From assembly GCF_011300685.1 (NCBI RefSeq), contig NZ_CP049864.1, positions 1,232,885-1,296,884 of the forward strand: a stretch of DNA of 64,000 nt, written 5' to 3'. A program made the translations under genes and the position numbers. Within the stretch, counting starts at the first letter, position 1. The number at the start of each line of letters is the position of its first letter. The DNA comes from Lysobacter sp. HDW10. GTDB taxonomy: Bacteria; Pseudomonadota; Gammaproteobacteria; Xanthomonadales; Xanthomonadaceae. The notes below the pieces were generated by a model. The model worked only from the letters and a program-made list of their open reading frames with translations, was not told the origin of the DNA and did no database searches. This document shows, in pieces, positions 37,184 through 44,988 of the stretch.

Positions 37184-37564
37184 ATGGCAGACTCACTCGG
37201 ACACCTTCCCCGCGGTCCCCGCGGCATCTACAACGCAACCGTGTGGTCGCTCAAAGGACTTAAAGCCGCCTGGCTCCATGAGTCTTCATTTCGATTGGAA
37301 GTGGTCTTATTCGTCTTCGCGTTTCCACTTGGTCTGTGGCTGGGTCAAACGCCGGTCGAGCGTGCGCTGCTGTGCGGCGTCTTGCTCCCCGTCATGGCGA
37401 TGGAGTTGATGAATTCGGCCGTGGAGGCAGTGATTGAACGCTACGGCGCAGAATTTCACGAGCTGGCAGGCCGCGCCAAAGACATGGGCTCGGCGGCGGT
37501 TTTCGTCTGCATGATGACCGTCTTGCTGGTCTGGGGACTGATCCTGATCCCCCGTGTTCTGTAA
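37184..37564 (+). CDS. dgkA: Diacylglycerol kinase
   Basis: A 126-residue integral membrane kinase with three membrane helices (residues ~42-60, ~64-82, ~104-122). The signature is VMAMELMNSAVEAVIERYGAEFHELAGRAKDMGSAAV, containing the catalytic Glu/Asn pair and the metal site. DgkA recycles diacylglycerol released when lipopolysaccharide or osmoregulated glucans receive head groups from phospholipids. The ATG at 37184 gives the standard family length; 21 upstream codons overlap the kinase gene and are rejected. Location after a ColRS-like system hints at lipid A or envelope remodelling. Confidence 0.94.
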   Translation: MADSLGHLPRGPRGIYNATVWSLKGLKAAWLHESSFRLEVVLFVFAFPLGLWLGQTPVERALLCGVLLPVMAMELMNSAVEAVIERYGAEFHELAGRAKDMGSAAVFVCMMTVLLVWGLILIPRVL

Positions 37565-37641
37565 GGGTTTTCTGCCTACTTCACCTTGTCATTACATTTT
37601 GTTTTCGATGATGTGCCATTGATTCAATTTGGATTCATCCT

Positions 37642-38244
37642 ATGTCTTTGCGCATCCTCCTCGTCGTTCTGCTCGCGTCCTTTTTGTCTGGCTGCGGTTA
37701 CAACACCATCCAACAAAAAGATGAAGGCGTGAAAGCCGCCTGGTCCCAAGTGCTGAACCAATACAAGCGACGTGCAGATCTGGTGCCGAACTTGGTCAAC
37801 ACGGTGAAGGGCTATGCCTCGCACGAAGAGCGCGTTCTGACCGAAGTGACGGAGGCCCGTTCGAAGGTCGGTTCCATCAATGTCAATGCGGACGATCCCG
37901 CATCGGTCAAACAATTCCAAGACGCGCAAACGCAACTGCAAGGTGCAATCGGTCGCTTGTTGATGGTGTCGGAAAATTATCCGCAATTAAAAGCTGACCA
38001 AAACTTCCTGCAATTGCAGGCGCAGCTCGAAGGTACCGAAAACCGCATTTCTGTAGAGCGCAAGAACTACATCGAAACCGTGCAGGACTACAACACCTAC
38101 ATCCGCAAGTTTCCGGTCAACCTCACGGCGATGATGTTCGGTTATTCACCGAAGGCAAACTTCGCTGTTGAGAACGAAGCACAAATCCAACATGCACCCA
38201 CTGTAGATTTTGGTGGACAACAACCTGCACCTGCATCCAAGTGA
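37642..38244 (+). CDS. LemA family lipoprotein
   Basis: A 200-residue protein with a lipoprotein signal: LLVVLLASFLSGC, lipidated Cys18. The rest is the helical LemA domain, with GVKAAWSQVLNQYKRRADLVPNLVNTVKGYASHE, ENYPQLKADQNFLQLQAQLEGTENRI and VQDYNTYIRKFPVNL as family hallmarks. Function is not firmly known; LemA proteins regularly sit with TPM-domain proteins, as here, and are linked to envelope maintenance. A 77-base gap precedes it and should hold a promoter (TTGTCA near 37588 is a possible -35). The TPM gene follows 31 bases later. Confidence 0.92.
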   Translation: MSLRILLVVLLASFLSGCGYNTIQQKDEGVKAAWSQVLNQYKRRADLVPNLVNTVKGYASHEERVLTEVTEARSKVGSINVNADDPASVKQFQDAQTQLQGAIGRLLMVSENYPQLKADQNFLQLQAQLEGTENRISVERKNYIETVQDYNTYIRKFPVNLTAMMFGYSPKANFAVENEAQIQHAPTVDFGGQQPAPASK

Positions 38245-38275
38245 GCAGTCGCGCCTTAGGGCGCGTGGATCCCTC

Positions 38276-39196
38276 GTGAGCCCTCGTATTCGCCAGTGGC
38301 TGTTCGCGCTCGTATTGGGCGTGGCGTGTGTGCCTGCATTCGCGCAGGCACTGGCCGAGATCCCGCCAATGGATTCGCCCGTGGTCGACACCACGGGCAC
38401 GCTGTCGGCAGAAGATAAAACTGCGCTTGAACAACAAGCCTTGGCCTTGCAGCAGCGGAAAGGCAGTCAACTCCAAATTCTGATCATTCCGACGGTTCAA
38501 CCGGAGGACATCTCCAGTTATGCCAACCGAGCCTTCAAGCAGTGGCATGTGGGGCGCGAGAAGGTCAATGATGGCGTGCTGGTCTTGGTCGCCAAGAACG
38601 ATCGCCAAATGCGCATCGAAGTGGGCTACGGCTTGGAGGGCGCTATTCCCGACGCCACGAGCGCGCGCGTGATTCAGGAATACATGGTGCCGAAGTTCCG
38701 CCAAGGCGATTTCGGTGGTGGCTTGAAAGACGCGAGTGCAGCCCTCGTCAAATTGATCGATGGGGAGCCCTTGCCGCCGCCCATGGCGCGTTCGCAGCAA
38801 ACCCGTGATCGATCGGACGACATATTCGGCGCTGTGATGCTTGCGATGTTCGTGGCGGTGTTTGCGCGGGCGCTCTTAGCGTGGCTGCCGAAGCTTGTCC
38901 GCGTGCCCGCGGTGGGCGCTCTGGCCGCGCTTGCGGCGTTTCTCTCTGCGCCCGTTGTGTTTGCGGCCGTCCTGGGTGGCATTGCCGGGCTCTTCATCGG
39001 CTTCGCCACCGGCAACGGCGCACGATTTGCCGACCGTAGCGGCTGGGGCGGCGGTGGGTGGGGCGGCGGCGGTGGTGGTTGGGGCGGTGGTGGTTGGGGC
39101 GGTGGGAGCGGCGGTGGCTGGAGTGGCGGTGGAGGCGGCGGCTGGAGCGGTGGCGGCGGTATGAGCGGGGGCGGTGGCGCCTCGGGGGGCTGGTGA
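38276..39196 (+). CDS. TPM domain protein (YgcG family), secreted/membrane, Gly-Trp-rich tail
   Basis: A 306-residue protein starting at the GTG at 38276, which leaves a clean signal peptide (IRQWLFALVLGVACVPAFAQA). The periplasmic TPM domain (residues ~30-165) shows VVDTTGTLSAEDKTALEQQ, IPTVQPEDISSYANRAFKQW, DGVLVLVAKNDRQMRIEVGYGLEGAIPDA. Two hydrophobic stretches follow (~185-250), and the last ~50 residues are almost only Gly, Trp and Ser. TPM proteins are related to thylakoid phosphatase TLP18.3 but their bacterial role is unclear. The open frame extends into lemA but that part is rejected. The stop overlaps the next gene by one base. Confidence 0.88.
   Translation: MSPRIRQWLFALVLGVACVPAFAQALAEIPPMDSPVVDTTGTLSAEDKTALEQQALALQQRKGSQLQILIIPTVQPEDISSYANRAFKQWHVGREKVNDGVLVLVAKNDRQMRIEVGYGLEGAIPDATSARVIQEYMVPKFRQGDFGGGLKDASAALVKLIDGEPLPPPMARSQQTRDRSDDIFGAVMLAMFVAVFARALLAWLPKLVRVPAVGALAALAAFLSAPVVFAAVLGGIAGLFIGFATGNGARFADRSGWGGGGWGGGGGGWGGGGWGGGSGGGWSGGGGGGWSGGGGMSGGGGASGGW
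39041..39193 (+). repeat. G-rich low-complexity tract encoding Gly/Trp tail
   Basis: A stretch of 153 bases made mainly of GGC, GGT and TGG codons with repeated runs of three or four G (39044-39047, 39055-39057, 39060-39063, 39081-39084, 39096-39099 and further on). It encodes the C-terminal glycine/tryptophan-rich tail of the YgcG-type protein. The coding strand has the run spacing needed for G-quadruplexes. Confidence 0.85.
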
Positions 39197-39699
39197 TGTC
39201 AAAGCTCTCTCGCATCTTCAAACATCTGTGCGCGGCACCTGCGGCGCGCACCTTCAATGCGCGCGCCCTCGAAGCCATCGGCGCGACCATTGCGGCCTGC
39301 GAATTGCAACACAGCGGCGAAATCATGTTTGCCGTAGAAGGCGATTTGCCCATCCGCGACATTTGGCGTGACGTCAGCGCCCGCGATCGCGCGCTCGCCG
39401 CATTTGCAAATCTGCATGTGTGGAACACGGCGCAAAACAACGGCGTACTGATCTACGTGCTGCTCGCGGAACACCGGATTGAAATCATTGCGGATCGCGG
39501 GTTTGATGCCTTCGTGAGCGTGGAACAGTGGCGCGGTGTGTGCCAGTTGATGGAAGGGCAGTTTCAGCTCGGCGAGCACACCGAGGCGGTCAAGCGGGGC
39601 ATTGAGGCAGCGAGTGAACTCATTGCCGCACATTTTCCTCAGCAAGCAGGCACAGTAGACGAAGACGAACTGCCGAATCCGCCGCGCATTCTCCGTTAG
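39196..39699 (+). CDS. TPM domain protein, cytoplasmic second copy
   Basis: A 167-residue protein without signal peptide or membrane helix. It carries a TPM-type domain: ALEAIGATIAACELQHSGEIMFAVEGDLP, RALAAFANLHVWNTAQNNGVLIYVLLAEHRIEIIADRGFDAFV, then TEAVKRGIEAASELIAAHFP. This shortened TPM partner commonly follows a YgcG-like gene in proteobacteria as the third gene of a LemA-TPM-TPM cassette. Function unknown. Start ATG at 39196 overlaps the stop of the previous gene (TGATG), giving coupled translation; open frame upstream is the G-rich tail of its neighbour. Confidence 0.87.
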   Translation: MSKLSRIFKHLCAAPAARTFNARALEAIGATIAACELQHSGEIMFAVEGDLPIRDIWRDVSARDRALAAFANLHVWNTAQNNGVLIYVLLAEHRIEIIADRGFDAFVSVEQWRGVCQLMEGQFQLGEHTEAVKRGIEAASELIAAHFPQQAGTVDEDELPNPPRILR

Positions 39700-39746
39700 G
39701 CAAAGGTTTGGCAGAATAGTGGCTTACTTTGACTAGCAGCGACCTC

Positions 39747-40637
39747 ATGCCCTATTTGCACCAGTTGGATCCCATCGCCGTCGCACTTGGTCCGCTGAAG
39801 GTCCACTGGTACGGCCTCATGTATCTGCTGGCCTTCTTCGTGGCGTGGTGGCTGGGACGTAAGCGGATCCGCGCGGGTTACCTGCCTGGCGTCAATGAGG
39901 TCGGCTACGGCGACTTGATGTTCTATGGCATGGTCGGCGTGATCTTGGGCGGTCGAATCGGCTATGTGCTGTTCTACGACCTTCAGACCTATATCAGCCA
40001 TCCCTTGCAGATCCTTCGCGTTTGGGAAGGCGGCATGAGCTTTCACGGCGGCCTCGCCGGTGTGATCATCGCGACTTGGATTTGGGCGCGCAAACATCAT
40101 CTGCATTTCTTTGATGTCGGCGACTTCATCGCGCCGCTTGTACCGCCGGGACTGGGCTTCGGTCGTTTGGGCAATTTCATCAATGGTGAGCTCTGGGGCA
40201 AGCCGACCGATGCGGCCTATGGCGTTATTTTCCCAAGCGCGCTGCCTGCCGAATACGCGCGCATGGATGCCGTGAGCTTGAAGCACGAATGGGCGAGTGG
40301 GGCACTGAATAGCTTTGCGCGTCATCCGTCGCAGCTGTATCAGGCGTTCTTGGAAGGTGTGGTGCTGTTCCTTGTGCTCTGGTTCTTGTCCAAGCGCGAG
40401 CGTCCGAGGTATTTCATTTCGGGTGTTTTCTTGGCCCTGTACGGGGTGTTCCGTTTCATCGTGGAATTCGTTCGCGTGCCGGATGCGCAGATTGGCGACC
40501 ACGGGTACTTGGCATTCGGTTGGTTGACGATGGGGCAGGTGCTTAGCGTGCCGTTGATCTTGGCCGGGATTGCCTTGGTGGTGTATTCGCGCAGAGCGCC
40601 GGTGTTGCATCGTGCGTTGCCGGAAGCGAGCGCATGA
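39747..40637 (+). CDS. lgt: Prolipoprotein diacylglyceryl transferase
   Basis: A 296-residue, seven-helix inner-membrane enzyme that moves a diacylglyceryl group from phosphatidylglycerol to the lipobox cysteine, the first step of lipoprotein maturation. Motifs: [26 protein letters not shown] (catalytic-region His-Gly-Gly), and the Lgt signature [20 protein letters not shown]. The ATG at 39747 is preferred over a TTG at 39729 because xanthomonad Lgt proteins begin at this point (M-x-YLHxxDP) and have 296 residues. A GGCAGAAT -10-like sequence lies at 39710-39717. thyA starts in an ATGA overlap. Confidence 0.94.
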   Translation: MPYLHQLDPIAVALGPLKVHWYGLMYLLAFFVAWWLGRKRIRAGYLPGVNEVGYGDLMFYGMVGVILGGRIGYVLFYDLQTYISHPLQILRVWEGGMSFHGGLAGVIIATWIWARKHHLHFFDVGDFIAPLVPPGLGFGRLGNFINGELWGKPTDAAYGVIFPSALPAEYARMDAVSLKHEWASGALNSFARHPSQLYQAFLEGVVLFLVLWFLSKRERPRYFISGVFLALYGVFRFIVEFVRVPDAQIGDHGYLAFGWLTMGQVLSVPLILAGIALVVYSRRAPVLHRALPEASA

Positions 40638-41428
40638 AGCAGTATCTGGACCTCTTACGCCATGTGCGCGACCACGGCACTGAGAAGGGCGATCGCACCG
40701 GTACGGGCACGCGCAGTGTCTTCGGCTATCAAATGCGTTTTGATTTGAACGAAGGCTTTCCGATGTGCACGACGAAGAAGTTGCACACGCGTTCGATTAT
40801 CCATGAGCTGTTGTGGTTCTTGCGCGGTGAAACCAATATTGCGTATCTCAAAGAGAACGGCGTTTCGATTTGGGACGAATGGGCCGACGCGCAGGGTGAG
40901 CTTGGCCCCGTGTACGGGAAGCAATGGCGGAGTTGGGCGGCAGCTGATGGCAGCACGGTCGATCAAATCACGTGGTTGGTCGAAGAGATCAAACGCAATC
41001 CGAACTCACGCCGCTTGGTGGTGAGTGCATGGAATGTCGGCGAGCTCGACAAGATGGCGCTGATGCCGTGTCACACCTTGTTTCAGTTCTATGTCGCCGA
41101 TGGCAAATTGAGTTGCCAGCTGTATCAACGCAGCGCCGATATTTTCTTGGGCGTGCCGTTCAATATTGCGAGTTATGCCTTGCTCACCCACATGATTGCG
41201 CAAGCGACTGGCCTCGGTGTCGGTGATTTTGTGCACACCTTGGGTGATGCGCATTTGTACAGCAATCACTTCGCACAAGCGGATGAGCAGTTGTCACGCG
41301 CGCCGCGTGCATTGCCCACCCTGCATATGAACCCGGACGTCAAAGATATCTTTGCGTTCAAGTTCGAAGATTTCCGGATCGATGGCTACGATCCGTTGCC
41401 GGCCATTAAGGCACCGGTGGCCGTTTGA
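40634..41428 (+). CDS. thyA: Thymidylate synthase
   Basis: A 264-residue enzyme, identical in length to E. coli ThyA, making dTMP from dUMP with methylenetetrahydrofolate. The catalytic cysteine is Cys146 in [56 protein letters not shown] and the C-terminal APVAV (closing over the active site) are all present. Its ATG overlaps the lgt stop by 4 bases, and its stop overlaps the folA start (TTGA), so lgt-thyA-folA form a translationally coupled run linking folate use and regeneration. Confidence 0.97.
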   Translation: MKQYLDLLRHVRDHGTEKGDRTGTGTRSVFGYQMRFDLNEGFPMCTTKKLHTRSIIHELLWFLRGETNIAYLKENGVSIWDEWADAQGELGPVYGKQWRSWAAADGSTVDQITWLVEEIKRNPNSRRLVVSAWNVGELDKMALMPCHTLFQFYVADGKLSCQLYQRSADIFLGVPFNIASYALLTHMIAQATGLGVGDFVHTLGDAHLYSNHFAQADEQLSRAPRALPTLHMNPDVKDIFAFKFEDFRIDGYDPLPAIKAPVAV

Positions 41429-41925
41429 CTCGGATCAGTTTGATTGTTGCGATGGACCGCGCCCGCGCCATTGGCAAGGACAACACCTTGCCGTGGCATT
41501 TGCCGGATGATCTGAAGCGCTTCAAGGCGTTAACGCTCGGCAAGCCCATTTTGATGGGGCGCAAGACGGCCGAATCTTTGGGTCGCACCTTGCCCGGCCG
41601 TCCCAACTGGGTGCTCACTCGTAGCGGACGCGTGCCGTTTGAAGGTATGCAAGCCGTCGACTCGTTCGAGTCCGCGCTGACACTGGCAGAGGGTCATCCA
41701 GAGCTCTGCGTGATCGGTGGTGGGGATGTGTTTGCGCAAGCCTTGCCGAGCGCACACCGGCTGCATCTCACGTATGTCGATACGATTGTGCAAGGCGCAG
41801 ATGCCTTCTTCCCCGCGTTCGATCTCTCACAGTGGCGTGTAGACAGTCGTTCAAGTCACTTGGCAGACGCAAAACACGCCTTCAACTTCGAATTCGTCGA
41901 CTACTCTTCAATCGCTGCCGCTTGA
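41425..41925 (+). CDS. folA: Dihydrofolate reductase
   Basis: A 166-residue enzyme that regenerates tetrahydrofolate from the dihydrofolate released by ThyA. Sequence marks: [31 protein letters not shown] (with the active-site acidic residue in LPDDL), [11 protein letters not shown], and [25 protein letters not shown]. The start is a TTG at 41425 whose bases overlap the thyA stop. Its last 25 bases overlap the 3' end of the convergent apaH gene, so the two mRNAs are complementary there. Confidence 0.96.
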   Translation: MTRISLIVAMDRARAIGKDNTLPWHLPDDLKRFKALTLGKPILMGRKTAESLGRTLPGRPNWVLTRSGRVPFEGMQAVDSFESALTLAEGHPELCVIGGGDVFAQALPSAHRLHLTYVDTIVQGADAFFPAFDLSQWRVDSRSSHLADAKHAFNFEFVDYSSIAAA

Positions 41926-42752
41926 CTCGGGTCGAGCATGCGACCGCGCACCTGACGCAGTTCAAACTCATCACCGTCTAAACGTAGGGCCGTCAATTTG
42001 CCGCCCCACACCGCGCCTGTATCGATGGCGTGGACATTGCTGCTGATAGACAAGCCGAGCGCGCTCCAGTGACCACAGACGATACGCACATCACGCACCG
42101 CCTGGCCCGGAACCGAGAACCACGGGTACAAACCAATCGGCTGTGAGCCGGGCACGCCTTTTTCTTCGAAGGCGATACGGCCACGCGACGTGCAATAGCG
42201 CATACGCGTAAAAACATTGATGATCGCGCGATAGCGGTCGAAGCCACGTAGCTTCGCATTGAACATGGGGCGGTTGCCGTACATTGCGCGCAGCAATTTA
42301 CGATAGCTGCCACCGCGCAGTCTGACTTCCACTTCGCGTGCATAGGTCAGCGTGTCTTCGAGTGACCAATTCGGCGCAATGCCTGCATGCACCATCAACC
42401 AGCCGAGCTCGGCATCGTGATGCGCCAACGGACGTTGCCGCAACCACGCCAAAAGCTCAGGTGCATCTTCAGCAAATACGACGCGTTGCAAGTCTGGATT
42501 CACCCGACGCTTTTCATCCACCGTGCGTTCGCCGATGGCGATGAGGGACAGATCATGGTTGCCCAAGACGACCTTGGCGTTCTTGCGCAAGCTATGCACC
42601 AGCCGCAGTGTTTCTAACGACTGCCCACCGCGATTGACCAGATCACCGCAAAACCAAAGTTGATCGCGCGCGGGATCGAAGCGAATGCGTTCAAGCAAAC
42701 GTTGTGTAGTGTCGTAGCAACCTTGCAGATCGCCGATTGCCCACACGGCCAT
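41901..42752 (-). CDS. apaH: Symmetrical diadenosine tetraphosphatase ApaH
   Basis: A 283-residue phosphoesterase that cuts Ap4A (and caps made from Np4N) into two ADP. The metallophosphatase motifs are GDLQGC, GDLVNRG, GNHD and MVHAGIAPNWS. Length is close to E. coli ApaH (280). It lies 18 bases downstream of apaG, the classic apaG-apaH order at the end of the lptD operon. The ATG at 42752 is used. The gene end overlaps the folA end by 25 bases; no terminator hairpin is visible between these convergent genes. Confidence 0.96.
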   Translation of the reverse strand: MAVWAIGDLQGCYDTTQRLLERIRFDPARDQLWFCGDLVNRGGQSLETLRLVHSLRKNAKVVLGNHDLSLIAIGERTVDEKRRVNPDLQRVVFAEDAPELLAWLRQRPLAHHDAELGWLMVHAGIAPNWSLEDTLTYAREVEVRLRGGSYRKLLRAMYGNRPMFNAKLRGFDRYRAIINVFTRMRYCTSRGRIAFEEKGVPGSQPIGLYPWFSVPGQAVRDVRIVCGHWSALGLSISSNVHAIDTGAVWGGKLTALRLDGDEFELRQVRGRMLDPSQAAAIEE

Positions 42753-42770
42753 ATCTTGATCTCTCCCCGG

Positions 42771-43154
42771 TCAGTGCAGCGTGCGCGGCACTGTCAACAT
42801 GAACCGTGGAATTGTAGCGGCAAATTCAGTGCCGTCGTCCGCGATCAAATCGTAGCTGCCTTCCATGGTGCCGACGTGCGTGGTCAATACAACGCCCGAG
42901 ACATACTCGAAGCCCTCACCCGGACGCAACCAAGGCGTCTCGCCAACCACGCCTTCGCCATGGACTTCTTCAACCTCGCCATTGGCATCGGTGATGCGCC
43001 AGTGGCGACGCAAGAGCCGTGCAGGCAGGCTACCGAGATTCTCGATTCGAATGGTGTAGGCGAAGACAAAGCGAGATTCACTGGCTGAAGATTCTTCATC
43101 CAAGTATTCGGTGGCGACCGAAACATCCATTGCGTAGTGGGTCACTTGCGTCAT
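42771..43154 (-). CDS. apaG: Co2+/Mg2+ efflux-associated protein ApaG
   Basis: A 127-residue all-beta protein of the ApaG/DUF525 family with an immunoglobulin-like fold. It contains [60 protein letters not shown] and [10 protein letters not shown]. Its role is unsettled: associated with metal sensitivity in Salmonella, and it can bind pyrophosphate or nucleotides in structural work. The ATG at 43154 is preceded 6 bases upstream by a TAAAAT box, so besides read-through from rsmA it probably has its own leaderless-type promoter. apaH follows after 18 bases. Confidence 0.93.
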   Translation of the reverse strand: MTQVTHYAMDVSVATEYLDEESSASESRFVFAYTIRIENLGSLPARLLRRHWRITDANGEVEEVHGEGVVGETPWLRPGEGFEYVSGVVLTTHVGTMEGSYDLIADDGTEFAATIPRFMLTVPRTLH

Positions 43155-43160
43155 GCCACC

Positions 43161-43166
43161 ATTTTA
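43161..43166 (-). promoter_or_regulatory. Candidate -10 box of apaG (leaderless arrangement)
   Basis: Read on the minus strand, CTAAAATGGTGGC leads straight into the apaG ATG: the TAAAAT hexamer ends 6 bases before the start codon, leaving essentially no 5' untranslated region. The same sequence CTAAAATGG at the same distance precedes the YqgE gene. It lies in the 36-base rsmA-apaG gap. Confidence 0.45.
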
Positions 43167-43190
43167 GGCAATTGCTTGTGAACCGGACGA

Positions 43191-44003
43191 TCAGGCCGTT
43201 TCGCGGCCCACACGATTGGCCAAATCTATGAATTCGGCGACCGAGACCTGTTCTGCGCGCACTTCGGGTTTCAAGCCTGTGGCAATGATTTGTTCGGGTG
43301 ACGCCACGCCGTTTAATGCATTGCGCAAGGTTTTGCGGCGCTGGCCGAATGCTGCACGCACCACGTGTGCAAAAACTTTCGGATGCGCGATGCCGATGCT
43401 TGCAGGATCGCGCGGCGCCAAACGGACAATCGCCGAGTCCACTTTGGGTGCGGGTCGAAACGCATGCGGCGGCACGACAAAGAGCGGCACAACATGGCAT
43501 ACCGCTTGCAGCATCACGCTCAGGCGACCATAGACCTTGCTGCCCGGTTCGGCCGCCATGCGTTCGACGACTTCCTTTTGCAGCATGAAATGCATGTCTT
43601 GGATCGCAGCCAAGTGATCGACCGCATGAAACAAGATGGGCGACGACAAGTTGTAAGGCAAATTGCCGACCAAACGAATGCGCGGTGCGTTCAATTCCGC
43701 GGCCAATGCGGTGAAATCGACATCCAACACGTTTGCATTGATCAAACGGAGCGTGCCATGTTCAGACGCACGCGCACTGAGCGGCGCAATGATGTCGCGA
43801 TCGAACTCAATGGCCGTCAGCGCACCATGAGCGCGCAACAGCGGAAATGTCAGCGCACCTTGGCCGGGACCGATCTCAACGAGTGCATCGCCGGCCTTTG
43901 GCGCGATCGCTTGGACAATCCGGTCGATGACCGCCGAGTCATGCAAGAAATTTTGACCCAGATGCTTCTTCGCACCCGGTTGAAAGGCGGGTGATGCATT
44001 CAT
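43191..44003 (-). CDS. rsmA: 16S rRNA dimethyladenosine transferase RsmA (KsgA)
   Basis: A 270-residue SAM-dependent methylase that dimethylates A1518 and A1519 of 16S rRNA and acts as a 30S assembly checkpoint. The N-terminal KKHLGQNFLHDSAVIDRIV, motif I LVEIGPGQGALTFPLL, motif IV LVGNLPYNLSSPILFH and C-terminal FGQRRKTLRNAL are diagnostic. The ATG at 44003 overlaps the pdxA stop (ATGA) and starts just before the homology, so an upstream in-frame ATG at 44039 is not used. Confidence 0.96.
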   Translation of the reverse strand: MNASPAFQPGAKKHLGQNFLHDSAVIDRIVQAIAPKAGDALVEIGPGQGALTFPLLRAHGALTAIEFDRDIIAPLSARASEHGTLRLINANVLDVDFTALAAELNAPRIRLVGNLPYNLSSPILFHAVDHLAAIQDMHFMLQKEVVERMAAEPGSKVYGRLSVMLQAVCHVVPLFVVPPHAFRPAPKVDSAIVRLAPRDPASIGIAHPKVFAHVVRAAFGQRRKTLRNALNGVASPEQIIATGLKPEVRAEQVSVAEFIDLANRVGRETA

Positions 44004-44980
44004 GGCTGAGAAGTCCGCAGGTGTACGAGGGACGCGCATTGGTCGATGGCGCGCAGAAAGCTATGCGGGCGCGCAATGCCTAGCCCCGCAATATCCAAGG
44101 CCGTGCCGTGGTCAACGGCGACGCGCGGGAAGGGCAGTCCCAAGGTGATATTCACGGCTTCGTCCAATCCGCCCGATTTCAGCACGGGGAGACCTTGATC
44201 GTGATACATCGCGATCACAGCATCAAATGACGCGCGCTTTGAAGGTAAGAAAGCCGTATCCGCGGGCAAGGGCCCGATGAGATGCATGCCTTCTGCACGC
44301 AAGCTCTCCAAGACCGGCACGATGATGTCAATTTCTTCGCGACCCAAGACGCCGTCTTCGCCCGCATGCGGATTCAAGCCCAGGATGGCCAATCGCGGGG
44401 CAGCGCAAGCGAACTGTTCGATCAAAGCAGCGTGCGTGATACGAATCGTTCGCGCAAGGCTGTCCGCGGTAATCGCATCCGGCACGTCACGCAAAGGCAG
44501 ATGCGTCGTGACCAAAGCGACACGTAAATCGTCGCGCGCCAGCATCATGACGACGTCGCGGCCGCATCGTGTTGCCAACACTTCAGTGGTGCCGGTGTAG
44601 TCGAAGCCGCCGGCGTGAATGCTCGCCTTGTTCAATGGGCCCGTTACAAGTCCGTCGAATTTGCCTGCCAAGCAGGCATCGATGGCCGCGTGCAAAGCCG
44701 TCATCACAGCGGCCGCATTTGCAGGGTGCGCGGTACCGAATGTATGCGTCGACACTGGAAAATCGACCACGCGCAGTTGGCCCGCCTCGTGCGGCACCGC
44801 TTCTGCGTCTATGCACTCAATGGTTTTGCCAATCGCTGCAGCACCCGCGCGGAGCACCTCGGCGCTGCCGAACACCGTGCACAGCTGCGCACGGGCAAGG
44901 TCTTGTGACAGGTGGGCGCACAGTTCTGCGCCGATACCACCTGGCTCACCCAGTACGACGGCGAGCCGAGGGGAAGACAT
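44000..44980 (-). CDS. pdxA: 4-hydroxythreonine-4-phosphate dehydrogenase PdxA
   Basis: A 326-residue NAD-dependent dehydrogenase of pyridoxal 5'-phosphate synthesis. The N-terminal LAVVLGEPGGIGAEL, TGPLNKASIHAGGFDYTGTTE, VTTHLPLRDVPDAI, GLNPHAGEDGVLG and AMYHDQGLPVLK carry the three metal-binding histidines. The start is the ATG at 44980, with a GAGG site 6 bases upstream; the TTG at 44992 that overlaps the surA stop is less likely. The surA-pdxA-rsmA order is conserved widely in proteobacteria. It ends in an ATGA overlap with rsmA. Confidence 0.95.
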   Translation of the reverse strand: MSSPRLAVVLGEPGGIGAELCAHLSQDLARAQLCTVFGSAEVLRAGAAAIGKTIECIDAEAVPHEAGQLRVVDFPVSTHTFGTAHPANAAAVMTALHAAIDACLAGKFDGLVTGPLNKASIHAGGFDYTGTTEVLATRCGRDVVMMLARDDLRVALVTTHLPLRDVPDAITADSLARTIRITHAALIEQFACAAPRLAILGLNPHAGEDGVLGREEIDIIVPVLESLRAEGMHLIGPLPADTAFLPSKRASFDAVIAMYHDQGLPVLKSGGLDEAVNITLGLPFPRVAVDHGTALDIAGLGIARPHSFLRAIDQCASLVHLRTSQP

Positions 44981-44988
44981 CGATGGCC

